Source: Leishmania martiniquensis
Lineage: Eukaryota > Euglenozoa > Kinetoplastea > Trypanosomatida > Trypanosomatidae
Direction of reading: 5' to 3'
Assembly: GCF_017916325.1 (NCBI RefSeq)
Contig: NC_090169.1
Location: forward strand, 1,058,001 to 1,122,000
Length of the DNA stretch: 64,000 bases
Within the stretch, counting starts at the first letter, position 1; every line of letters starts with the position of its first letter. Positions 1 to 8,895 of the stretch are shown here, one piece after another. The notes under the pieces were generated by a model that saw nothing but the letters and a program-made list of their open reading frames with translations, was not told the DNA's origin and ran no database searches. The translations under genes were made by a program, and so were the position numbers.

Positions 1-2825
1 TCTCTAAGGCGTACGTCAGCTACGTCATTCGCTGGGATGACGACATGCGCACCGAGGATCAAGCCGTGTCGGTGAACAACTCAGCCCTGGCCGAAGAGCT
101 AGGGCAGGTCGAATACGTCTTGTCTGACAAGACGGGCACCCTCACCGCAAACATCATGACCTTTTGTGCCTTGGCCACCGTCGGCGACGCCGTCTTCTCT
201 GCGAGCACGGAGGAGACCATGGGGTCGAGCCTGCACCGCCCCCTAGCTGAGATGGGCAACGTCGTCAAGGCAAGGGCGGCTTGTGGCCAGCAGGAGGACT
301 TCTACCTCATGCTCGCCATGGCCTTCTGCAACACGGTTGAGGAAACGCTACCACCGAGTATGAATGGCAGCGTGCTTTACAGCGCTCGCAGCACCTGCAC
401 CAGTGGGGCGAGCACTAACGCAAACACGTCCTTCTCAAGCCGCTGGATGTCTTCATCGCCAGACGAGGTGGCTCTTGTCGAGGGTGCCCATCAGTGCGGC
501 TTCCCGCTGCGTCAGCGCAGTCGCGCCTATGGGACGGTTGGGCTCTGGGGCGAGGCAGGCGCGTCGCTGGAGGTAGAGTTCGTGTACACGCTACCTTTCA
601 GTTCTGAGCGCGGCATGATGAGCGTGCTGCTGCGCTGCCCCACCATTTCCGTTCAGAACGCCGCAGCGGAGGCCAATAACCTCACGAACACCACTGGCGG
701 AGATCGCGCGGATCGGCGCATGAACTATGTGCTGCTGATAAAGGGCGCCGATGAGAATGTGCTGCCGCGCTGCACCGACGCCTACAGCAGCGCTCACCTC
801 CAGGACATCACGAATCGCCTCGCCGGCTTCTCGCGTGAAGGGCTGCGCACGCTCGTGTACGGATACCGTATTCTGACGGAGGAGGAGGCCGCCGAGGCCC
901 TCTGCCACTTTACCACAGTAGAGGCGAAATTCGCCCCCATTTCGATCCGAGAGGCGGAGTTGCAGCGCATCTACGCTCTGCTTGAGCGTGACTTCACGTA
1001 CTGCGGCATCACGGCGGTGAAGGACGAGCTGCAGGAGGGTGTTACACAGACACTCACCCAACTTCGCCACGCCAACATACGGGTGTGGATGCTGACAGGC
1101 GACAAGACAGAGACGGCGAGGCAGACGGCGGTCGCGTGTGGGCTGCTGACGTCCTCCGATCGTCTCATCACGCTGACGCCACCTCGCGAGGATCTGCTAA
1201 CACCGACGGAGCACTTGGCCTACGTTTCGGCGCAGCTCTCCCAAATAGCGGGGCCCTCGTCGCCAGGAAGCCCTTCGACGGAGACGGCGTCGGTGACGTG
1301 CTTGCACAAAGTGCGCGGGTGGTGCCGCCGCTTCTTCTGGGAGCGCTCCGGCCTCGAGGATTTCGTACACGAGTTCACACAGCCGGCGACGTACGAGCAC
1401 ATCCGCCCTATCGATCACCCACTCGTCACGCAGCCGCCGAGTGTCATTCAGGCTCGCTATGGCCCCGTAAGCCAAGAGGTCATGGACGCGGCGCCAAAGG
1501 TGTGCGGTGTGGTGCGCGGGCAAGCCGTCTGGGACTTGGGCCCTGGCTTCACCACCTCTTCTGCACTCCACACTTGCGGGCGAACGCACGGTTACTGCAT
1601 TACGCTCTCTGGCAAGACGCTCCAACTCCTGGAGAAGGAGGACGCCAGGTCGCATGGACATAGTGCGGTGGTACGCCTCTTTCAGCAGTGCTTATTGCAG
1701 GCGCGCGCGGTTGTGTGTAGCCGCACCTCTCCCTCACTCAAGTCGTACGTGGTGGAAATTGTGCGGCGGTCCGGGCACATCACGCTCGCCATCGGGGATG
1801 GCGGCAATGACGTCCCCATGCTGCAGGCGGCGCACGTCGGTGTGGGTGTGAAGGGGCGGGAAGGCAGCCAGGCAAAGCTTGCGGCGGACTTCGCGATTGG
1901 CCAGTTCCGCTTCTTGTCGAAGCTGATCCTCGTGCACGGGCACACCGCCTATCAGCGCACCGCGATGATTGTACAGCAGAGCTTCTGGAAGACGGTACTC
2001 ATTGCGTGGGTGCAGGTGCTCTTCAACATGTCCACCGATTTCTCCGGCGTGTCCTACTGGGATTCTCTCAGCCTCACCTTGTACAACGCCATCCCCACGG
2101 TTCCTGTGACGTTTCTGTGCGTCATGGACATACCCCTATCGCACTGGCTCTTGTGCACGACAACGCAGTTGTACGCCATGTCCCAACGTGGACGGTACAT
2201 GAACGCCGTCACGTTCTATGGCTACGTCGCTCGAGCGTTTCTGCACGGAACCGTGATCTACTACTTATCCATCGCGCTTCAGCAGGGTGCGGGGGGGCTC
2301 GTAGCGAATGGATGGGTTCTCGACCGTGGCGGCGACTTTTATGCGCCTTATATTGCCGTCGTGACGGTGCACAGTTACACGGTGTGGACCGAGTCGCACG
2401 CCATCACGTTCGCACACTGGTTCTGCTTTTTATTCTCCGTTTGGACCTGCTTTCTCAGCTTCTGGCTTTTCGCGCGCGTCCAGACCTCGCCGAACGCGAC
2501 CTTTTTGGTCCTGCTAGCGAGCCCGTCCTTCTACTTGACGTACCTCGGCCTCCTCACTGTTGTGTGCGTGTCGCTCGCCTTATATGCCATACCAAAGGTG
2601 CTCTGGTTCCCTGATCCCCTGCAGTTGGAGCGGTTGCTGCTCGTGCATCTGCGGCAGGCGCGCGGGTGGCAGCGCAACAAGCAGATGCGCGTCCTCCGCA
2701 CCTTCTTTCAAGAGGACAATCCCTCGCAATTTTGGAAGTCCGTCTCGCTTTATCACGCGCTGCGCTACTCCTCACCTCCGCGGCAGACGTTCAGGGTCAC
2801 GGAGGATGAAGAGGCAGAGACATAG
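1..2825 (+). CDS. P4-type phospholipid-transporting ATPase (flippase), 5'-truncated by window edge
   Basis: This is the C-terminal part of a P4-ATPase, which flips aminophospholipids to the cytosolic leaflet of the plasma membrane or late secretory membranes. The frame is open to the left edge, so the true start lies outside; the first ATG in view (45) is internal. Visible motifs: the P4-style run EELGQVEYVLSDKTGTLT with the phosphorylated Asp in DKTGTLT at 126-146; the nucleotide-binding KGAD near 741; the hinge GDKTETA near 1100; and GDGGND at 1794-1811, followed by VGVGVKGREGSQA, typical of the P4 class. Several hydrophobic segments follow (about 1980-2620), including the P4-like LYNAIPTVPV. 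The actuator domain and first membrane pair are missing only because of the window boundary. Two small departures from most P4 enzymes are Gly for Ala in GDGAND and Pro after NDV. Whether it is the miltefosine-transporter orthologue or another paralogue cannot be decided from this fragment. Confidence 0.95.
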   Translation, partial: SKAYVSYVIRWDDDMRTEDQAVSVNNSALAEELGQVEYVLSDKTGTLTANIMTFCALATVGDAVFSASTEETMGSSLHRPLAEMGNVVKARAACGQQEDFYLMLAMAFCNTVEETLPPSMNGSVLYSARSTCTSGASTNANTSFSSRWMSSSPDEVALVEGAHQCGFPLRQRSRAYGTVGLWGEAGASLEVEFVYTLPFSSERGMMSVLLRCPTISVQNAAAEANNLTNTTGGDRADRRMNYVLLIKGADENVLPRCTDAYSSAHLQDITNRLAGFSREGLRTLVYGYRILTEEEAAEALCHFTTVEAKFAPISIREAELQRIYALLERDFTYCGITAVKDELQEGVTQTLTQLRHANIRVWMLTGDKTETARQTAVACGLLTSSDRLITLTPPREDLLTPTEHLAYVSAQLSQIAGPSSPGSPSTETASVTCLHKVRGWCRRFFWERSGLEDFVHEFTQPATYEHIRPIDHPLVTQPPSVIQARYGPVSQEVMDAAPKVCGVVRGQAVWDLGPGFTTSSALHTCGRTHGYCITLSGKTLQLLEKEDARSHGHSAVVRLFQQCLLQARAVVCSRTSPSLKSYVVEIVRRSGHITLAIGDGGNDVPMLQAAHVGVGVKGREGSQAKLAADFAIGQFRFLSKLILVHGHTAYQRTAMIVQQSFWKTVLIAWVQVLFNMSTDFSGVSYWDSLSLTLYNAIPTVPVTFLCVMDIPLSHWLLCTTTQLYAMSQRGRYMNAVTFYGYVARAFLHGTVIYYLSIALQQGAGGLVANGWVLDRGGDFYAPYIAVVTVHSYTVWTESHAITFAHWFCFLFSVWTCFLSFWLFARVQTSPNATFLVLLASPSFYLTYLGLLTVVCVSLALYAIPKVLWFPDPLQLERLLLVHLRQARGWQRNKQMRVLRTFFQEDNPSQFWKSVSLYHALRYSSPPRQTFRVTEDEEAET

Positions 2826-3990
2826 ATGAGTTCTGCCGTGAGGGGCACATTCGCTGCACCCACCTCCCCCCATGCCCACTGAGCAGATCCGTGGGCCGCG
2901 GAGAGGGAGAAAGAGGTACACTCGAAGACGAAGACGGATGCGTAGTGAAGACGCGCCGCGACCAACGTCGAGCCATGGATACCGATGTGGTTTTCTGCGA
3001 GCCCAGGCTCTGTCCCCCGCTCTGGTTGATGGTGGCTGGGAGGCAGAGGGTGGGCCTCTCTGTTTGTGGTCTCGCGGGATCTCTGCCTCCGATTGTTTGC
3101 TCTTCATGCCTGTGTGGAAGTGTTCTCTCTCCTCTGGCCAAAGAAAGCGAGAAGAGGGAAGCATGCGCGTCTGCCCTGGCCGCGACGGTGGCGGCGCCAT
3201 CGCGTACTCTTGCAGGCCGCGAGGACTACCTGGCAGGGCGGTAAGTCACCTGCTCCTCTGCACGTTCGTATGCAGGCCCCCTCCCCCCTGCTTTCTCTTC
3301 TCTGCAGCTGGGCACGTGCACGCGCGTGGAATGGGACGGTGGCGTCTTGACGATGTGAGAGGGGGAGAGGGTGGATGTTCTGGGCTCAGCGCTTTCGACG
3401 CGTAGGTGTGTGTATGTGCGTGCGTGTACGCCTAACGCGCGACGCGCTCCTATGCATCGATCCTTGCTTTGCCCCTGCCTCACCCTCCCTCTGACCTCGC
3501 CTGCTTCTTCGCGTTCGATCTTCGCTCTCCGCTCTTGTCCTCGCATACCCTCTCTGCGCAGACGCGCGCGTCCCACAGACAGGGACGAAGAGAGAGCGGC
3601 GGCGCGACCGTTGGGCGCATACGGCCACCCCGAGGTGGCCACAAAGAGGCACTTTTCAGCCATTTCTTTTTCTTTTCTTTTTTTTCGTGCCTTATCCTGC
3701 ATCTGTGGTGCCAAATGCTCGCGACGAGGGCCACTTTCTCCGCAGCGTCGCACCGGCGGACCGCTTGGTGGTCACTCGCTTTTCAGAAGTTGGGCTGTGT
3801 GAAATGTGCGCGAGGTGGCGCAACTGAAGCTTCCCTGCTACCCGACGCAGTGATCGACGCGTGTGTGCCACGGCGAGCTGCCACTGGCGGGGCCCGTGGC
3901 ACTTATGCGCACTGCCCTCCGACTCTGTTTGCATCGCTCCTCTTACGCATTCCCTCTGCTCCTACCAGCAGCAACGGTCGCGGCACAAAC
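2826..3990. other. Intergenic spacer (flippase 3'UTR / next 5'UTR)
   Basis: No credible gene seen. The last part contains two C/T-rich blocks, 3661-3695 and 3911-3963. The second ends in an AG at 3967-3968, just upstream of the chosen ATG at 3991. Confidence 0.6.
3967..3968 (+). promoter_or_regulatory. Predicted spliced-leader acceptor for the 3991 gene
   Basis: This is the first AG after the pyrimidine-rich tract 3911-3963. It leaves a 5'UTR of about 22 nt before the ATG at 3991 and places the alternative upstream ATG (3715) outside the mRNA. It is an inference from the known polypyrimidine-AG rule of trypanosomatids. Confidence 0.4.
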
Positions 3991-6900
3991 ATGAAGGACC
4001 AACAAGCGTCCTTGCCGGATGACGCACTCGACATGGCGATTTCCCCTGGTGGGGCCTCTCAGGCACCGGCGTGCGACTCGGTCGGCGCGCTTTACGACAC
4101 AGTGGAGGATGCACAGCGCTGCTTCTCGTCCCCGGCTCCTTCCCTGGAGTCGTTTTTCGTCTCTCTCGCAGCCTTTGCACCGCTGTTTCTGCACATGCGC
4201 TCCACCAGCAGCGACGGTAACGATTCCTGTCGTCACAGAGCTGGGACGCTTGTCGAATACTGCTCCGCGACGACAGCTGTACCACACCCGACTTTCCACC
4301 CCTTCATGCGACGATTGATTCGAGAGGTGCGCGTTTCATGGCAACCGTGGCTATGCTCTTCCCAGATTGCACGACTCGCTGCTGCAACTACCGCTGACGG
4401 TGGTGGAGGTGATGGCCACCGTCTGCAGGAGGGAGCTTCGCCATCCTCAGCGGGCTACCTAACAGAGTCTCCTTTAGCGGCAGTGTGTCGGTTGCCAGGC
4501 AAAGGTAGTCGCCCATACGCATGCACGCCCCAGAATATCGCAGCGGCTGAGAGAGCATGGCAACCTCTTCTGGAGCATGTACCGCCATTCTTCGTAGCTA
4601 CTGCGCTCGTGACGGCGAGTCTGGGGCGCGCCTACTCGCCGGAGAGGGCGGTGCGGTTGTTCATGAGGTGGACGTTGCGACCCTGCGTACGCGACACCAC
4701 TGCTCTTGACGCGGATACCCATGCTGATTCTGAGATTCCTCCATGTTCGAGTGGCGAAGACGGCGGTCACCGTGGCCCTTATCTGGAGGTCTCACCGTGT
4801 GGCGCAGCTGTTCGAGCCCCGTCTCCAGAGCAGTGCCTGCAGGCGGGCTGTCCTGCCCGTCTTATCTACAACCCGCAGCACGCACCTGCGGCGCTTCACG
4901 AGCGGTATACACTTCTACGTTGTGATGACGACCACGGGCCGGGGCTGGTGCACATGGCGCTTGCGATGGTGTGCGCAGTAGTCCCCACAGCTCCCCAGCC
5001 ACTCTCTGTCGTGCGCGAGATTTTCTTAAATCACCAGCAGCAGCAGCGCTCACTCCAGAAAGTAGACAGCTGTTCATGGGGCGTAGCCGGAGAGGCAGGT
5101 GCAGTGGTTGGTCCAGCGGCGGCGACTCACCGTGCCTGCGCGCTCTTCTTTCCGTGTGTAGAGGTGCTTCTCGATCATCCACAGCTTTCCTTTACGGTGC
5201 AGATAATAGACAAAACAAGTAACCAAGTCTGTGCACGCCTTCCGGCGCCAAGCGAAGAAGTGGGTGCGACGACAGCAACGCCGGCCGGCAGACCGCGTGA
5301 GCTTCAGGTGCGGCTTCATCCGTCGTTTTCACATCCTCGGCGCGGCATTGCAGATGTGGCGATGTCGGTGCTCGGGAAGGCGAAGCTCACGGTGATGCGA
5401 AGGGCAGCTTCACACCCTCAGCAGAGGCGCGACACTCCTTTTGACACCTTACATGCGTGCGGTGTTCGGTTCCACGATGCGAGGGATGGCGTGCTGACCG
5501 AGTCTTTGAGGGCGGCGCTGCAGTCGCTGGAAAGGAAGTCAGCCGCAGCGCTAACTGTGGGAAGTACATCAGTTGCCGAGCGCGTCTTTTTTGTTGCCGT
5601 GAGCGCCGTGGACGCCCTTGGTGGCGAAGCACTCGTTCGACGGGAATTGTCCGATGCGGTGCGAGATGAGGAAGGCGTACAGAGGCCGACGCGTCCTACG
5701 CTTCTTTTTGCCATTGCCGGCGACGATTCCAATAGCGTCGAAGTCGTTGCGGTAGAGGCACGTGCTCTGTGTTCGCAGCTGTGGGCAATGCAAGCTGGCT
5801 GCGCGACGACGTCTGCAGCGGACACGGAGCAGCGTAGGACCACCGTGGAAAGAGCTCTGCCAGTTCTCGCTAGAGTGCTGCAGTCACCGACGCTGGTGAA
5901 GATACTCCCGTCCTCCGCGTTCAGTAGCGTTGCCCTCTCGTGCACACAACGTCTCCAGCATCGCGGCCCGTCTGCCCTGCAGTTGCTCGTCGACTCTCTT
6001 CACACTGAAGCGCTGAGTGGTGTGTGCAGCCTCCAGCACATCGCTCATTATGTCGGTTACCCAGTAGGCGATCCCATGCTGTCTATACAGGCGTGTGGGG
6101 CCGACGTTCTGTTGGCGTCCACCATCGTCACTCGTTACGGGAGCGCTATTGTCATGTCGACCGTGCAGAAAAAAGGTGATTGCGATAATGAGTTTGGGGG
6201 CTCTTTGCCGGAGGTCGCCACGCAAGCCTATGCCGTCCATGACGTTGCGAACGTCTCGCTCGCCGTCTCGCTGTTACTGCAGCATCACACAAAGGAGTGC
6301 CTGCTGAGCATGCCCGGCGAGGCATGCAGCAAAGATAGTGAGGAGGGCACAGCTGAGTCGACTCGGGGAACGACCCTGCCATGCGCTTTGCGGCGTTGGA
6401 TGCTGGAACCCGCTCTGGCACGCCAACACGGGCTTACCCTGCGACTGGCGAGATTTCAGCGGTGGCTGGCAGACGCTACAGGAGGCCAAGTGGATGACCT
6501 CCGTGTGCGCTATCAGAACGCCTCAGTCGCAGACGCGCGGCACCTTCCAACAATCGCCGCTGCCAGGCAGGGATGCTCAATCGATTGCGACGCGACTCTT
6601 CGGGACCTTGTCTGCCGCTTTGGGCCGGAACCGTTGCCAAACCCCTACTGGACTCGTGGGCCGCGAGCAGAGCCCGTCGTCCAAGTGAAAATCGCATCTT
6701 GTGGCACCGATGCGGCAACGGTGATGGACAAGGAGGTGGAGGCAGCTCCTGCTGTGGGAGCAGCCGACGATGAGGGCGCTTCTCCACCGTCTCCCGTGGA
6801 GGTTTCCGCAGTGGAGGGGCGCGCGGATGTGGATGCTCTCTTGTACGACGCGCTGACTCAAGAGGCCGCGGCGAGTTGCACGGCAGGGGCGAGGCATACG

Positions 6901-8088
6901 CCACCCACCACCCTCGTCGCTTCGGATGCCGTGACGAGCACGCCGCTCCATGATGCTACCAACCTCGCCCTAGCAACTATCAAGGCGCTGGCAGACGCTG
7001 CGTGCTCTCCTTCCTCTCTGCCACCTTTTCCGTCCAGCTCAGGGGCTGGCACGGCTACAGGTTCCAGCGGCCCAGTCGATGAAGACGCGCTGCAGTGTTA
7101 CCTATCAACTCTTTTTGACGAGTCCGACGCCAGCCCGACGGCAGAGACGTCGGCGCAGAAGCGTCATCAGGCTGCGCCGCTGTCTCCCTTGACGTCGTCG
7201 GTGCCACCACTTCAGAAAGTGTCCACGGCCGCGGAAACTGTCGCGGTATCGAACGCGGCGGTGCCGCTGCGGTCGTGCTTGATGGCCTCCAGCCCGACGG
7301 ATCTCCCCATCGCCCTCCGTCCCGCCTCCCCCGCCTCTCGGTGCGCTACATGTGACTCGGAAGGCCGCAAGAGGGATGACCCACTGACCGTGACGGTTCC
7401 GCCCAGTACCGCCTGGACTCTGCCGCTGGGCTTTCATCACGGCCCTTCGTCCCTCCACCCCAGCTCTGCATCTTCCGCTGCTCGGACGCTGGCGAACAGG
7501 AAGAAGGGCACAGGGGAACTAAGCCACACCCCACGCTTCTCGTTGACTCCCTGCTCGCATTCGAGTCAAGAAGCACCGCGACCACGATTGCCGCCGCCGG
7601 CGAGCGGGCCGGCTTCCATCGTGGAGTCGGCAATGTCGACGCCGTCCTCTCCGCAGTCATCTTCGGCGGCTCCCGCAACACATCCTCTACCGTCCAGCGA
7701 CGCGAAGGCTTCACCACTGGAACGCTTTGACCGCTTCGCTCCGTGGCGAGAGCCAGCGACGAGCACGCCAAGCGAACAGGGCTTGCCTGCTTCTCCGGTA
7801 TCAAGCCAGCGGCCTCAGTTGTCTCAGTTGGCGTGCGACTCGCCAGCTCCGTGCCCGCCACCGTGTACATCGCCGCTCGCCGCTCCCAGCGCGATGTTAA
7901 CAGATGACAAAGCGCCTAGTGAGCCGCTGCCATTAGTTTCCCGCTCTACCGCGTCACCCGAGGGATCTTCAGCGGAGACGCTTTTCCCGCTCGACCTCGC
8001 AGACACCGAACGGCTTCGTTTGGCATCACTGCTCGTCGATGTCCTCCGCAGCACCACTAAGCGGCCGCAGCCATCGTCGCGTCACTGA
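3991..8088 (+). CDS. Large conserved-type hypothetical protein with disordered C-terminal tail
   Basis: The product is about 1365 residues and I recognise no family. The open frame reaches back to a non-ATG codon at 3469, and an ATG also exists at 3715. I chose 3991 (MKDQQASLPDDALDMAIS) because it is the first ATG after the strong pyrimidine tract and AG at 3967-3968. The first roughly 880 residues are of mixed composition, with hydrophobic stretches compatible with folded domains, and include a short glutamine run near residue 350. From roughly residue 1000 to the end the protein is dominated by Ser, Pro, Ala and Thr (for example STPSSPQSSSAAPATHPLPS) and should be disordered. No signal peptide, membrane span, kinase, helicase or WD motif was seen. 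Codon use looks like that of the neighbouring genes, so it is very likely real. Residues before 3991 remain possible if splicing occurs upstream. Confidence 0.85.
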   Translation: MKDQQASLPDDALDMAISPGGASQAPACDSVGALYDTVEDAQRCFSSPAPSLESFFVSLAAFAPLFLHMRSTSSDGNDSCRHRAGTLVEYCSATTAVPHPTFHPFMRRLIREVRVSWQPWLCSSQIARLAAATTADGGGGDGHRLQEGASPSSAGYLTESPLAAVCRLPGKGSRPYACTPQNIAAAERAWQPLLEHVPPFFVATALVTASLGRAYSPERAVRLFMRWTLRPCVRDTTALDADTHADSEIPPCSSGEDGGHRGPYLEVSPCGAAVRAPSPEQCLQAGCPARLIYNPQHAPAALHERYTLLRCDDDHGPGLVHMALAMVCAVVPTAPQPLSVVREIFLNHQQQQRSLQKVDSCSWGVAGEAGAVVGPAAATHRACALFFPCVEVLLDHPQLSFTVQIIDKTSNQVCARLPAPSEEVGATTATPAGRPRELQVRLHPSFSHPRRGIADVAMSVLGKAKLTVMRRAASHPQQRRDTPFDTLHACGVRFHDARDGVLTESLRAALQSLERKSAAALTVGSTSVAERVFFVAVSAVDALGGEALVRRELSDAVRDEEGVQRPTRPTLLFAIAGDDSNSVEVVAVEARALCSQLWAMQAGCATTSAADTEQRRTTVERALPVLARVLQSPTLVKILPSSAFSSVALSCTQRLQHRGPSALQLLVDSLHTEALSGVCSLQHIAHYVGYPVGDPMLSIQACGADVLLASTIVTRYGSAIVMSTVQKKGDCDNEFGGSLPEVATQAYAVHDVANVSLAVSLLLQHHTKECLLSMPGEACSKDSEEGTAESTRGTTLPCALRRWMLEPALARQHGLTLRLARFQRWLADATGGQVDDLRVRYQNASVADARHLPTIAAARQGCSIDCDATLRDLVCRFGPEPLPNPYWTRGPRAEPVVQVKIASCGTDAATVMDKEVEAAPAVGAADDEGASPPSPVEVSAVEGRADVDALLYDALTQEAAASCTAGARHTPPTTLVASDAVTSTPLHDATNLALATIKALADAACSPSSLPPFPSSSGAGTATGSSGPVDEDALQCYLSTLFDESDASPTAETSAQKRHQAAPLSPLTSSVPPLQKVSTAAETVAVSNAAVPLRSCLMASSPTDLPIALRPASPASRCATCDSEGRKRDDPLTVTVPPSTAWTLPLGFHHGPSSLHPSSASSAARTLANRKKGTGELSHTPRFSLTPCSHSSQEAPRPRLPPPASGPASIVESAMSTPSSPQSSSAAPATHPLPSSDAKASPLERFDRFAPWREPATSTPSEQGLPASPVSSQRPQLSQLACDSPAPCPPPCTSPLAAPSAMLTDDKAPSEPLPLVSRSTASPEGSSAETLFPLDLADTERLRLASLLVDVLRSTTKRPQPSSRH

Positions 8089-8895
8089 AGAGCTCACCAG
8101 CGGGTCCCCTTTCCCGGATCGCGCACCCGACCGTGCCCTCTGTCTGATGCGAAAGTTGAAGGACTTGTCGGCTCACATCGAGTCGCACCAAATAGGTATG
8201 TGATACATATTTCTGTGTCGGCTCTGATCCTTTTTTTCTTTGGCGCTGACGCTGCTCTTTTTCGCTGCTGCTCTGCTTTGTGTTTTGTGTTCCCCCCACA
8301 GTTTCGCTTCTCGAGGCGTGTAACGGCACAGCCATGAAGGGTAATATATTTGCGCTTGTGCTCTGTCTCCCTTGCTTTTCTTGGATGCACCCGCCCCCCC
8401 CCCTGCCCATGTGTTCGCCATCGCCTTGGCAGGTGAACGCCGCGCAAGACATAAACGTGATACCTCTTCTGTTTCTTGTCGGGCTGTCGAGAATGCGGTT
8501 AATAAGGAGAGGGGAGGGGCGTGAGGTGGAGGCGTTGCTGCACCCGCAGCAGGGGTGGATCATGTGCGCCGCGAATGCCCCCATCCTGGGTTGGGAGGCG
8601 AGACATGTTCCTCCTGCCCGGCGGCGCCCGTCATCGCTGGCTGACGGGCGCCCTCTTGTGAGACGTTCAGTCTACCGATTCCGCATTCTCCTTCCTTTCC
8701 CTCTGATCCTCCTCTTCTGCGTCTGTGCGCCCTCACATGCCCACCTCCCAGGGCTCCCATCACGAATTCCAACGATACTGCATACCTCCCAGCTTCTTCG
8801 TGCTTGTCTGTCCTTGACACTCTTCACAGCCGCCCCCTCGTTCGCTCTATCGGACGTACACTGGCAATCCCCTCGTCTTTTCTCCGCGCATCTGC
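8089..8895. other. Intergenic spacer
   Basis: No gene seen. It holds several C/T tracts, including 8691-8751 and 8793-8825. The latter ends in an AG at 8828-8829, the likely trans-splice acceptor for the CNNM gene. There is a C homopolymer run around 8392-8403. Confidence 0.6.

Noticed and set aside
3469..3990. N-terminal extension of the large hypothetical protein
   Set aside because: It begins with TTG and is full of Phe/Ser from a C/T tract. The ATG at 3715 remains possible but lies before the preferred acceptor.
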